Shown: positions 32,468 to 40,137 of the stretch, in pieces
Numbering within the stretch: position 1 is the first letter of the stretch
Layout of the letters: the number at the start of each line of letters is the position of its first letter
Assembly: GCA_033854735.1 (NCBI GenBank)
Contig: JAWWPY010000598.1
Coordinates: 26,685 to 90,684, forward strand
DNA from: JAWWPY01 sp033854735
GTDB taxonomy: Bacteria > Actinomycetota > Actinomycetes > Streptosporangiales > Streptosporangiaceae
Direction: 5' to 3'
Length of the DNA: 64,000 nucleotides
The notes under the pieces: generated by a model
Seen by the model: the letters and a program-made list of their open reading frames with translations, nothing else
Databases searched by the model: none
Told to the model about the DNA's origin: nothing
Position numbers and translations under genes: made by a program

Positions 32468-33678
32468 GCGTCCCGCCCGCGACGGGCCTGCGCGCATCGC
32501 GGCTGCTGGCCGCCGATGTCCTCCGCACCGGCACCGTCGGGCTGCGCACCCGCCGGGCCCGGGCCATGCTCTCCGCGCTCGGGATCGCCATCGGCATCGC
32601 CGCCCTGGTCTCGGTGCTCGGCATCACCTCATCGAGCGAATCGGCGCTGCTCGCCGAGATCGACCAGCTGGGCACGAACCTGCTTACCGTCGCGAATGGC
32701 CAGACCATCGGCGGGCAGGAAGCCGAGCTTCCCTCGTATGCGACGGCCATGATCCGGCGGGTGCCCGGGGTGACCGGCGTTGCGCCCACCGCCCTGCTGG
32801 CCGGGGCGAGGGTCTACCGGACCGACAAGGTCCCGGCCTACGACACGGGCGGGCTCGGGGTGCGGGCCGCGGATCCGTCGCTGCTCCGCACGCTTGGCGC
32901 GAGCGTCAGGCAGGGCACGTTCCTCAACGGGGCGACGGAGCATTTCCCGGTCACCGTTCTGGGCTTCCAGGCCGCCCAGAGCCTTGGCCTCTCCAGCCTG
33001 CGGCAGCCGGTCCGCGTGTTCATCGGCGGGCAGTGGTTCGCTGTCGCCGGGATACTCAACCCGCTGCCGTTCGCGCCGGAGATCGACCGCAGCGCCCTGG
33101 TCGGATTCGGTGTGGCGGCCACGCTGCTCGGCTATGACGGGCATCCGGGCCACATTTACGTCCGCACGGACGTCGCCAGGACAACGCAGGTGGCGGCGTT
33201 GCTCGGGCGGTCGGCGGCGCCGGAAACCCCGGGCAGTGTGGCGGTAAGCCAGCCGTCGGCCGCGCTCACCTCCCGCGTCGCGGTGGTCAGCGCGGGCGCC
33301 ACGCTGTTCCTCGGGCTCGGCATCGTGGCGCTACTGGTCGGCGGGATCGGCATCGCCAACGTTATGGTGATCGCGGTGCTTGAGCGCCGCACCGAGATCG
33401 GCCTGCGCCGTGCGCTCGGCGCGCGCCGGAGTCATATCGCGGCGCAGTTCCTGACCGAGTCGGTCCTGCTCAGCGGGCTCGGTGGGGCCGCGGGCCTGCT
33501 GCTCGGCGCGGCCGTCACGGCAGCGACTGCGAAAGCGCAGCACTGGGGGCTGCTCATCCCGCCTGAGGCCCTGTGGGGCGGCCTGGGGCTGGCCATCGTC
33601 ATCGGCAGCGGCGCCGGCGTCTACCCGGCCGCACGCGCAGCACGCATGTCACCCACCGAGGCCCTCCGCTCAGGCTGA
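32464..33678 (+). CDS. MacB-like ABC transporter permease (FtsX fold)
   Basis: 404 residues from GTG 32464. MacB topology: TM1 near 35-58 (ARAMLSALGIAIGIAALVSVLGI), a large extracytoplasmic MacB_PCD domain (about 60-270), then three C-terminal TM helices (VAVVSAGATLFLGLGIVALLVGGIGIANVMVIAVLERRTEIG..., GGAAGLLLGAAVT..., LWGGLGLAIVIGSGAGVYPAARAARMSPTEALRSG). The end RxSPTEALR is the conserved coupling signature. Confidence 0.92.
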   Translation: MSVPPATGLRASRLLAADVLRTGTVGLRTRRARAMLSALGIAIGIAALVSVLGITSSSESALLAEIDQLGTNLLTVANGQTIGGQEAELPSYATAMIRRVPGVTGVAPTALLAGARVYRTDKVPAYDTGGLGVRAADPSLLRTLGASVRQGTFLNGATEHFPVTVLGFQAAQSLGLSSLRQPVRVFIGGQWFAVAGILNPLPFAPEIDRSALVGFGVAATLLGYDGHPGHIYVRTDVARTTQVAALLGRSAAPETPGSVAVSQPSAALTSRVAVVSAGATLFLGLGIVALLVGGIGIANVMVIAVLERRTEIGLRRALGARRSHIAAQFLTESVLLSGLGGAAGLLLGAAVTAATAKAQHWGLLIPPEALWGGLGLAIVIGSGAGVYPAARAARMSPTEALRSG

Positions 33679-33864
33679 CGGCCCCGTCGCACGTTCAGCC
33701 GACCGTGGTGTCTCCGGTACCGTCATGCCCGGTCAGACGCGCCCGGCCGGAGGTGGTTGCGTCATCGCGGCATTTCCCTGGACGCCCTGGCCACGCCGAT
33801 GCTCGGCCCGGACTGCCCTCTGTGCCAGGATCGCTGATCTCGGGCTAGGCAACGGGAGGAAGCA

Positions 33865-34626
33865 GTGAAGGTGCTGGAGCGTTTCGCCCTGACCGGCAAG
33901 AAAGCCCTGGTCACCGGTGGGAATCAGGGCCTGGGCAAAGCCTTCGCCGCCGCCCTGGCGCAGGCCGGTGCCCGGGTGGTCATCGTCGCGCGCGACGCCG
34001 ACCGCAACGCGGCCGCCATCCGCGAACTGCGCGACCAGGGCCTCGACGTGTCCTCGATCGACGCCGACATCACCCACGACGCCGATGGGATCACCCAGCG
34101 GGCCATCGACGAGCTCAGCGGCCTGGACATTCTCGTCAACAACGCCGGTCTCTGCATCCACAACGAATCCTGGCAGGTGACTGACGACGAATGGGCGCAG
34201 GTGTTTGACCTGAATGTACGGGCGCTCTGGAAGTGCAGCGTCGCCGGCGGCCGTCAGATGGCCGGGTCGGGAGGGGGCTCGATCATCAACGTCGGCTCGA
34301 TTTCGGGGATGATCGTCAATCGCCCGCAGTGGCAGCCCGCGTACAACGCGTCCAAGGCCGCGGTGCACCAGCTGACCAAGTCGCTGGCCGCGGAATGGGC
34401 CGGGGTGGGTATCCGGGTCAACGCGGTCGCTCCCGGCTACGTGAAGACCGAGATGGCGCCGGTTGACCGCCCGGAGTTTCGCCGGCACTGGATCGAGGAC
34501 ACCCCGCAGCAGCGGTACGCGCTGCCGGAGGAGATCGCACCGAGCGTCGTGTTCCTGGCCAGCCCCGCCTCATCGTTCATCACCGGGTCGGTGCTGGTCA
34601 TCGACGGCGGCTACACGCTCTGGTGA
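33865..34626 (+). CDS. short-chain dehydrogenase/reductase
   Basis: 253 residues from GTG 33865 behind GGGAGGA. Classical SDR: cofactor motif TGGNQGLGKA at 17-26, NNAG at 92-95, catalytic Ser in VGSISGM (about 145-147), Tyr160 and Lys164 in YNASK, and a C-terminal GSVLVIDGGYTLW. Closest in style to gluconate 5-dehydrogenase-like members; substrate not assignable. It converges with and overlaps by 16 bp the end of the MocR gene. Confidence 0.9.
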   Translation: MKVLERFALTGKKALVTGGNQGLGKAFAAALAQAGARVVIVARDADRNAAAIRELRDQGLDVSSIDADITHDADGITQRAIDELSGLDILVNNAGLCIHNESWQVTDDEWAQVFDLNVRALWKCSVAGGRQMAGSGGGSIINVGSISGMIVNRPQWQPAYNASKAAVHQLTKSLAAEWAGVGIRVNAVAPGYVKTEMAPVDRPEFRRHWIEDTPQQRYALPEEIAPSVVFLASPASSFITGSVLVIDGGYTLW

Positions 34627-36023
34627 CCGGCCAGCGCCGCGCAGAGCCGGGCGAGGGCTGTGGTGAATGCGTGCTCGGGCGGCCGCCCGTAACCGATCAC
34701 CAGGGCCGGCCCGTGCTGGCCCGGGACGTGCTGGCCCGCGGCGCTGTAGCTGCCGAGCCCCTCGATGGCGAGCCCACGGCGGGCGGCGCGCGCGATGACG
34801 TCCTCCTCGCTGTCCGGGCCGGCCAGTTCCACCAGCGCGTGCAGGCCGGCGGCGATCCCGGTGACGCGGACGTGCGGCGCCTGCCGCCGCAACGCGGCAG
34901 CCAGCCGGTCCCGGCGCCGCCGGTAGGCCAGCCGGGCGAGCCGGATCTGCCGGTCGTAGGCACCTGAGCTGATGAATTCGGCCAGCGTAAGCTGGTCGAG
35001 GCTGCTGGTGAGGCAGCCAGCTGACTCCTTCGCCGTGATGACCTCGTCGAGGAGAGGCGCGGGCAGCACCAGCCAGCCGAGCCGCAGCCCGGGCATCAGG
35101 CTCTTGCTGGCCGTGCCGGCGTAGACCATGTGCTCCGGCGCGAGCGCCTGCATGGCTCCCACCGGCTGGCGGTCATAGCGGAACTCCCCGTCATAGTCGT
35201 CCTCGATCACCAGTCCGGCCGTATCAACGACCCATTCCACGATGGCTCTGCGCCGCTGCGGCTGCAGGGTCACGCCCAGCGGGAACTGGTGGGCCGGCGT
35301 CAGCAGGACGGCGTCCGCGGCGCCCAGGCCGTCGGGGACCGCGCCGCCCGCGTCCACGGGCAGCGACACCGGGCGAAGCCCGTGGGCCTCGGCCAGATGA
35401 CGGTGGGCTGGATGGCCGCTGGCTTCCATGGCGATGGTTCTCGCCCCGCGTTCCCTGAGCACCTGGCAGAGCAGGGCCAGCCCCTGCGCGAACCCCGCGC
35501 AGACCACGATGCGCCCGGGGCTGACGGTGACGCCCCGGGCCCGCGCGAGGTAGTCAGCCAGCGCCATCCGAAGCTGCGGGAGACCGCGCGGGTCGGGGTA
35601 GCCCAGGACGTGATCCGGAACGGCGCTGAGCGTTTTGCGGGCCGCCGTCAGCCACGCCCGGCGCGGGAACGCGGACAGGTCGGGAACGCCCGGGCGCAGG
35701 TCGTAGCGGGGATGCACGACGTCAGGCTGGGAAACGCCGGGCGACTCGGGGGTAGCGACCCGGTGCTGGGTCACCCACGTGCCGGAACCGGTCCGCGCGG
35801 CCAGCCAGCCCTCCGCGGCCAGTTGCCCGTAGGCGTCGGCGACCGTGTTGCGGGCGATTCCCAGATCCGCCGCGAGAGCGCGGGAAGACGGCAGCCGCGC
35901 GCCCGGCGGCAGCCGGCCCGCCTGCACCGCGTCCCGCAGCGCGGCTTCCAGCCCGGCCCGCACCCGGGAGCCGGCCAGCTCGAGATGCAGGTCGCCTCCC
36001 TGATTGGCCCAAGTTTTTGCCAC
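34611..36023 (-). CDS. MocR/PdxR-type regulator (GntR-aminotransferase fusion)
   Basis: 470 residues from GTG 36023. N-terminal GntR winged helix (AVQAGRLPPGARLPSSRALAADLGIARNTVADAYGQLAAEGWLAARTGSGTWV) fused to an aminotransferase-like domain with the PLP lysine Lys307 in GTASKSL, DDYDGEFRYDR and the C-terminal GYGRPPEH. Such regulators use PLP as effector and often act on the divergent gene. Here that is the AhpD-like gene, 47 bp from start to start, with an inverted repeat between them. Confidence 0.92.
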   Translation of the reverse strand: MAKTWANQGGDLHLELAGSRVRAGLEAALRDAVQAGRLPPGARLPSSRALAADLGIARNTVADAYGQLAAEGWLAARTGSGTWVTQHRVATPESPGVSQPDVVHPRYDLRPGVPDLSAFPRRAWLTAARKTLSAVPDHVLGYPDPRGLPQLRMALADYLARARGVTVSPGRIVVCAGFAQGLALLCQVLRERGARTIAMEASGHPAHRHLAEAHGLRPVSLPVDAGGAVPDGLGAADAVLLTPAHQFPLGVTLQPQRRRAIVEWVVDTAGLVIEDDYDGEFRYDRQPVGAMQALAPEHMVYAGTASKSLMPGLRLGWLVLPAPLLDEVITAKESAGCLTSSLDQLTLAEFISSGAYDRQIRLARLAYRRRRDRLAAALRRQAPHVRVTGIAAGLHALVELAGPDSEEDVIARAARRGLAIEGLGSYSAAGQHVPGQHGPALVIGYGRPPEHAFTTALARLCAALAGHQSV

Positions 36024-36046
36024 AGATATGGATCTTACCTTGGGCC
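36006..36046. promoter_or_regulatory. inverted repeat in the MocR/AhpD divergent promoter
   Basis: GGCCCAAG (36006-36013) and CTTGGGCC (36039-36046) are perfect complements, 25 bp apart; the centres are 33 bp apart, close to three helical turns. The left arm lies inside the first codons of the MocR gene. A candidate MocR operator. Confidence 0.4.
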
Positions 36047-36070
36047 GCTCAGGACCGTAGCGTGAGGTCT

Positions 36071-36562
36071 ATGACAGCGACCGACACCACCCAGCAGATC
36101 CCTGTCCGCCTCGACTTCGATTCCATCGCACCCGGCTTCTCCCGGGCGATGGCCCACCTTGACCAGGCCGCCACCAAGGAACTCGACCGAGCCGGCTTCG
36201 ACCCACAGCTCCGTGAGCTGGTACGGATCCGGGCCTCGCAGCTGAACGGATGCGCGTACTGCATCGACATGCACACCAAGGACGCCCGGGCGATCGGCGA
36301 GACCGAGCAGCGCATCTACGCGCTCCCGGCCTGGCCGGAGGCACCATACTTCACCAGCCGTGAGCGTGCCGCGCTCGCCTTCACCGAGGCCGTGACGCTG
36401 CTGGCCGACGCACATGTCCCGGCGCAGGCGTACCAGGACGTCGCGGCGGAGTTCAGCCAGGAGGAAATCGCGGCCCTGGTCAGCCTGATCGTGACCATCA
36501 ATGCCTGGAACGCGATCGGCGTGAGCACGCGCGCCTGGGTCCCCGGCTCCTACCAGCCCTGA
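36071..36562 (+). CDS. carboxymuconolactone decarboxylase family/AhpD-like protein
   Basis: 163 residues from ATG 36071. CMD domain with redox motif NGCAYCIDMHTKDARA (Cys-Ala-Tyr-Cys and the following His), LVRIRASQLNG before it and FTEAVTLLADAHVP after. AhpD-like members act as small thiol peroxidase or alkylhydroperoxidase partners. It is divergent from the MocR gene, which probably controls it. The epoxide-hydrolase-like gene follows 26 bp downstream and may share the transcript. Confidence 0.9.
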   Translation: MTATDTTQQIPVRLDFDSIAPGFSRAMAHLDQAATKELDRAGFDPQLRELVRIRASQLNGCAYCIDMHTKDARAIGETEQRIYALPAWPEAPYFTSRERAALAFTEAVTLLADAHVPAQAYQDVAAEFSQEEIAALVSLIVTINAWNAIGVSTRAWVPGSYQP

Positions 36563-36588
36563 CCGGTCACCAGGTTTAGGCTCCTGGC

Positions 36589-37446
36589 GTGCGGATGAGT
36601 GATGCGACAGACGGTTTCCGGCTCGCCTATGACCGGCACGGGGAGGGGCTGCCGGTCGTGCTCCTGCATGGCTGGCCCGGGGACCGGGGTGACTACCGCG
36701 CGGTGGTCCCCCTGCTGACCGGGCATGACGTTGTCGTTCCCGACCTGCGCGGGTTCGGCGAGTCAGACAAGCATCTGCTCGACTCGGCAGCCGCATACTC
36801 GGCCGCTGCCCAGGCCCGCAGCGTTGTCGCCCTGATCGAGGAACTCGGCCTGCGCGATGTGGTGATCGCGGGATACGACATTGGCAGCCGCATCGGCCAG
36901 GCGGTCGCGGCCGACCGCCCCGATCTGCTCCGCGGCCTGGTCGTCGCCCCGCCGCTGCCGGGCATCGGCGCACGGATCCTCGAACCCGCCGCTCAGCGCG
37001 AGTTCTGGTACCAGGCATTCCACCAGCTCGCCCTGGCGGAACAGCTGATCGACGGCCAGCCTGACGCGGTACGCGGCTACCTGGCGCACTTCTGGGCGCA
37101 CTGGTCAGGGCCCTCGTTCGAGCTCGCGGAGACAGACCTCGACCGTCTCACCGCGCATTACGCCGCGCCGGGGGCGTTCACCGCCTCTATCGGGTGGTAC
37201 CGGGCCGGCGCGGGCTCGGTGGCCCGGTCACTGGCCGAGCAGCCGCCGCCGCGGGCAGGAAGGGTGCACGTCCCGACGACGGTGCTGTGGCCGGAACACG
37301 ACCCACTCTTCCCGCCCGCCTGGTCGGACCGGCTCGACGACTTCTTCGACACCCTGCGGCTGCGGCCGCTGCCGTCGGCCGGTCACTTCTCGCCGCTGGA
37401 GGCGCCAGGGGCGTTCGCGGAAGAGATCAGGGCCTCGGCGGGCTGA
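36589..37446 (+). CDS. alpha/beta hydrolase, epoxide hydrolase-like
   Basis: 285 residues from GTG 36589 (an in-frame ATG lies 6 bp later). HGWPG at 27-31 is the oxyanion motif of epoxide hydrolases. The nucleophile elbow is GYDIGS with Asp97, not Ser, which separates epoxide hydrolases and haloalkane dehalogenases from esterases. DLRGFGESD and the late AGHFSPLEAP (His) complete the triad. Epoxide hydrolysis is more likely than dehalogenation because of the HGxP motif. Confidence 0.87.
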   Translation: MRMSDATDGFRLAYDRHGEGLPVVLLHGWPGDRGDYRAVVPLLTGHDVVVPDLRGFGESDKHLLDSAAAYSAAAQARSVVALIEELGLRDVVIAGYDIGSRIGQAVAADRPDLLRGLVVAPPLPGIGARILEPAAQREFWYQAFHQLALAEQLIDGQPDAVRGYLAHFWAHWSGPSFELAETDLDRLTAHYAAPGAFTASIGWYRAGAGSVARSLAEQPPPRAGRVHVPTTVLWPEHDPLFPPAWSDRLDDFFDTLRLRPLPSAGHFSPLEAPGAFAEEIRASAG

Positions 37447-37490
37447 CGGCGGTTGCCACCGGCGCCGGCGCTCCGAGCCACGGGCGTTGC

Positions 37491-38291
37491 TCAGACCCGC
37501 GCGGTGTCCTTACGGAAGCGCCATGTCGCGCCGCCGGCGAAGATGGCTAGCCAGACGATGGCGTTCGCCACCCACGCCACGTGGATGCCGACACCTAGCA
37601 GCGGAGCGTGTACGAGCTGGTTCAGGCCGTAGAGCGGAGTGAACTCGGCAATCGTCTGGAGCACGTGCGGGAACTGGCTCAGCGGGATGAAGAGGCCGCC
37701 ACCGAAGGAGAACAGCACGAGCGCGAACGACAGGATCTGCATGACGTTCTCAGTGGGCAGCAGATAGCCCATGAACAGGCCGAACGCCGCGAAGACCAGC
37801 GAGCCGACCCAGACGCACAGCCCGGTCACCAGCCAGAGGTAGCCCGGCATCGAGGGCTTGCCGGTCAGCATCCCCACGACATAGACCGCCACGACTGAGC
37901 CGAGCCCGAGCACCAGTGCGGTGAGCATCTTGATGGCGATGTAGGCCACTGGTGCCAGCGGGGTCAGCCGCAACTGGCGGCTCCAGCCCGCAGCGCGCTC
38001 GATCGAGACCATCGCCCCGCCGCTGGTCGTGGCCAGGATCCCGCCGTAGAGCGCCATGCTGATCATGATGAACGCGGAGACGTTGCCGTGGCCGTCGCGC
38101 TGGTTGGCGTACTGACTGTTCAGACCGAAGATCAGGAAAAACACGACCGGCAGCACCATCGTGAACAGCAGGGTGCGCCGGTTACGCAGCATCCGCCGGA
38201 TCTCCAGGGCCAGGACGGTGACATTGAATCCGCCCAGGCCCGGAGCCCGGCGGGTGGTCAGGTCGGGCGCTGGAAGCGACTGGGTGCTCAT
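37491..38291 (-). CDS. ABC-2 type transporter permease
   Basis: 266 residues with six probable membrane helices in DrrB/ABC-2 arrangement: LEIRRMLRNRRTLLFTMVLPVVFFLIFGLN at the start, ERAAGWSRQLRLTPL cytosolic loop, and LSFALVLFSFGGGLFIPLSQFPHVLQTIAEFTPLYGLNQLVHAPLL near the end. Its start overlaps the ATPase stop by 4 bp. The pair forms a daunorubicin-type exporter of unknown substrate. Confidence 0.9.
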   Translation of the reverse strand: MSTQSLPAPDLTTRRAPGLGGFNVTVLALEIRRMLRNRRTLLFTMVLPVVFFLIFGLNSQYANQRDGHGNVSAFIMISMALYGGILATTSGGAMVSIERAAGWSRQLRLTPLAPVAYIAIKMLTALVLGLGSVVAVYVVGMLTGKPSMPGYLWLVTGLCVWVGSLVFAAFGLFMGYLLPTENVMQILSFALVLFSFGGGLFIPLSQFPHVLQTIAEFTPLYGLNQLVHAPLLGVGIHVAWVANAIVWLAIFAGGATWRFRKDTARV

Positions 38292-39259
38292 CGTGATGCT
38301 CCTGTGTGACTGCCGTCGATGTTGTTGTCGTCGCTGGTCAGGGCAATGAAGGCGTCTTCAAGGCCGCGGGTGTTGATCTCGAGGTCCTTGGCCTGCGTGC
38401 TGGTGAGCAGGTACCTGGCCACCGCATCGCTGTCGCTGGAGTGGATCAGCACGGTGTCGCCGCGTACCTCGACGCTGTCCGCTCCGGGTATCGCGGCCAG
38501 TGTCGCCTGGTCGGCGCCGGGCAGGGTGGCACGCACCGTCCGCCCGGCCGCCAGCGCCTTGACCTCCGACGACGTGCCGTCGGCCACGATCTGGCCGTGG
38601 CGCAGCAGGATGATGCGGTCGGCGTAGGCGTCGGCCTCCTCGAGGTAGTGCGTGGCGAAGAGCACGGTCCGCCCCATGGCCGCGTCCTGCCGGATCGCCC
38701 CCCAGAAGCTGCGGCGGCCCTCCACGTCCATGCCGGTCGTGGGCTCGTCGAGGATGAGCAGTTCCGGATCGGACAGCAGGGCCATGGCGAAGCGCAGCCG
38801 CTGCTGCTCACCACCGGAGCACTTGCCGACCCGGCGATCCGCGATGCCGCTGATGCCAGCCCGCTTCAGGACCTCCCCGACCGGCGTGGAATGCGCGAAC
38901 AGGCTGGCGGTGTACTGGGCGGTCTCGGCGACGGTGAGGTCCTTGAGCAGGCCGCCGGTCTGCATCACGGCGGAGACCAGCCCCCGCGTGATGGCCTGCC
39001 GGGGCTGCATGCCGAACACCGACACCTCGCCGGAGGTGGGCCGGGACAGCCCCAGGATGATGTCAATCGTCGATGTCTTGCCCGCCCCGTTGGGGCCGAG
39101 GAACGCGACGATCTCCCCCGAAGCAATGTCCAGGTCAATGCCCTTCACCGCTTCAACGGAGCCGAAGTTCTTGTGCACCCCCCGCAAGCCGATCGCCAGG
39201 GGCTGGCCGTTGCCGACCCGGCCCGGTCCCCGCCCATACCCCACATTTGTCATTGTCAT
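38288..39259 (-). CDS. ABC transporter ATP-binding protein, DrrA-like
   Basis: 323 residues. Walker A GPNGAGKTST near 55-64, Q loop VMQTGG, signature CSGGEQQRL, Walker B LLILDEPTTGMD and switch ATHYLEEAD; a DrrA C-terminal domain follows (about 230-320). With the downstream permease it makes an ABC-2 exporter for a hydrophobic compound or drug. A short inverted repeat lies upstream at 39315-39334. Confidence 0.92.
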   Translation of the reverse strand: MTMTNVGYGRGPGRVGNGQPLAIGLRGVHKNFGSVEAVKGIDLDIASGEIVAFLGPNGAGKTSTIDIILGLSRPTSGEVSVFGMQPRQAITRGLVSAVMQTGGLLKDLTVAETAQYTASLFAHSTPVGEVLKRAGISGIADRRVGKCSGGEQQRLRFAMALLSDPELLILDEPTTGMDVEGRRSFWGAIRQDAAMGRTVLFATHYLEEADAYADRIILLRHGQIVADGTSSEVKALAAGRTVRATLPGADQATLAAIPGADSVEVRGDTVLIHSSDSDAVARYLLTSTQAKDLEINTRGLEDAFIALTSDDNNIDGSHTGASR

Positions 39260-39314
39260 GGGCCAATGGTCGCACCGAAAAAAGGCTCACCGCCCGGATG
39301 GCTGTCACGAGACG

Positions 39315-39334
39315 CCCATGACAACCGTCATGGG
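39315..39334. promoter_or_regulatory. inverted repeat upstream of the ABC exporter
   Basis: CCCATGAC-AACC-GTCATGGG at 39315-39334, 56 bp upstream of the ATPase start and about 120 bp upstream of the divergent LysE gene. A second weaker one, GTCAC-CTCC-GTGAC, is at 39383-39396. Candidate repressor sites; no regulator gene is adjacent. Confidence 0.45.
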
Positions 39335-39454
39335 ACCGGGCGGTCTTTCTTCGGTAGCTTGCTGACCACAGGAGGTCATAGCGTCACCTCCGTGACACCC
39401 ATGATCGCCGGAAACGCAGGTGCGGTTGGCGGCCGGGGTGGTTAGCGTGGCGGC

Positions 39455-40093
39455 ATGGTGACCATTGGCCAGGTTCTCGCGTTCGCGGTCGCGTCGTTCA
39501 TCCTGATCGTGATTCCCGGTCCCAGCGTCCTGTTCGTGATCGGGCGCGCGCTGGCGCATGGCCGCCGCACCGCCCTGGCGACGGTCGTGGGCAATGCCGC
39601 CGGCGTGTACGTGGTCGCCGCCTGCGTGGCGTTTGGCCTCGGCCCGCTGGTGCAGCGCTCGGCGCTGCTGTTCACGGTGGTGAAGCTGGCCGGTGCGGGC
39701 TACCTGGTCTGGCTCGGCGTCAAGGCGATCAGGCAGCGCGGCTCGCTGCAGGACGTCCTGGCCCAGGCCGACCCGCTGGCCGGCCGGCGACGGGCGCTGC
39801 GGGAGGGCTTCGTCGTCGGGGTGGCCAACCCGAAGGTGGTGATCCTCTTCGCGGCGGTGCTCCCTCAGTTCGTGGACCGCCCGGCCGGGCATGTGCAGGT
39901 CCAGATGCTCCTGCTGAGCCTGGTGTCGTTCGCGATCGCGCTGGCGTCCGACAGCGTATGGGGCCTGGCCGCGAGCGCCGTGCGGTCCTGGTTCGCCGGG
40001 TCACCGCGCCGGCTCGCGCTGGTGGGCGGCGCGGGCGGCCTCGCCATGATCGGCTTGGGCGTCACCGTGGCCGTCACCGGCCGCAAGGACTGA
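39455..40093 (+). CDS. LysE family translocator
   Basis: 212 residues with six membrane helices. N-terminus FILIVIPGPSVLFVIGRALAHGRRTALATVVGNAAGVY is the LysE/RhtB signature; AGAGYLVWLGVKAIRQRG and FREGFVVGVANPKVVILFAAVLPQFV-like segments follow. It should export an amino acid or related small metabolite. Divergent from the ABC exporter. Confidence 0.9.
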   Translation: MVTIGQVLAFAVASFILIVIPGPSVLFVIGRALAHGRRTALATVVGNAAGVYVVAACVAFGLGPLVQRSALLFTVVKLAGAGYLVWLGVKAIRQRGSLQDVLAQADPLAGRRRALREGFVVGVANPKVVILFAAVLPQFVDRPAGHVQVQMLLLSLVSFAIALASDSVWGLAASAVRSWFAGSPRRLALVGGAGGLAMIGLGVTVAVTGRKD

Positions 40094-40137
40094 GAGGGCC
40101 GGGTGCCCGCGCCTGGGCAGCCGGCGCGGGCCCATGG

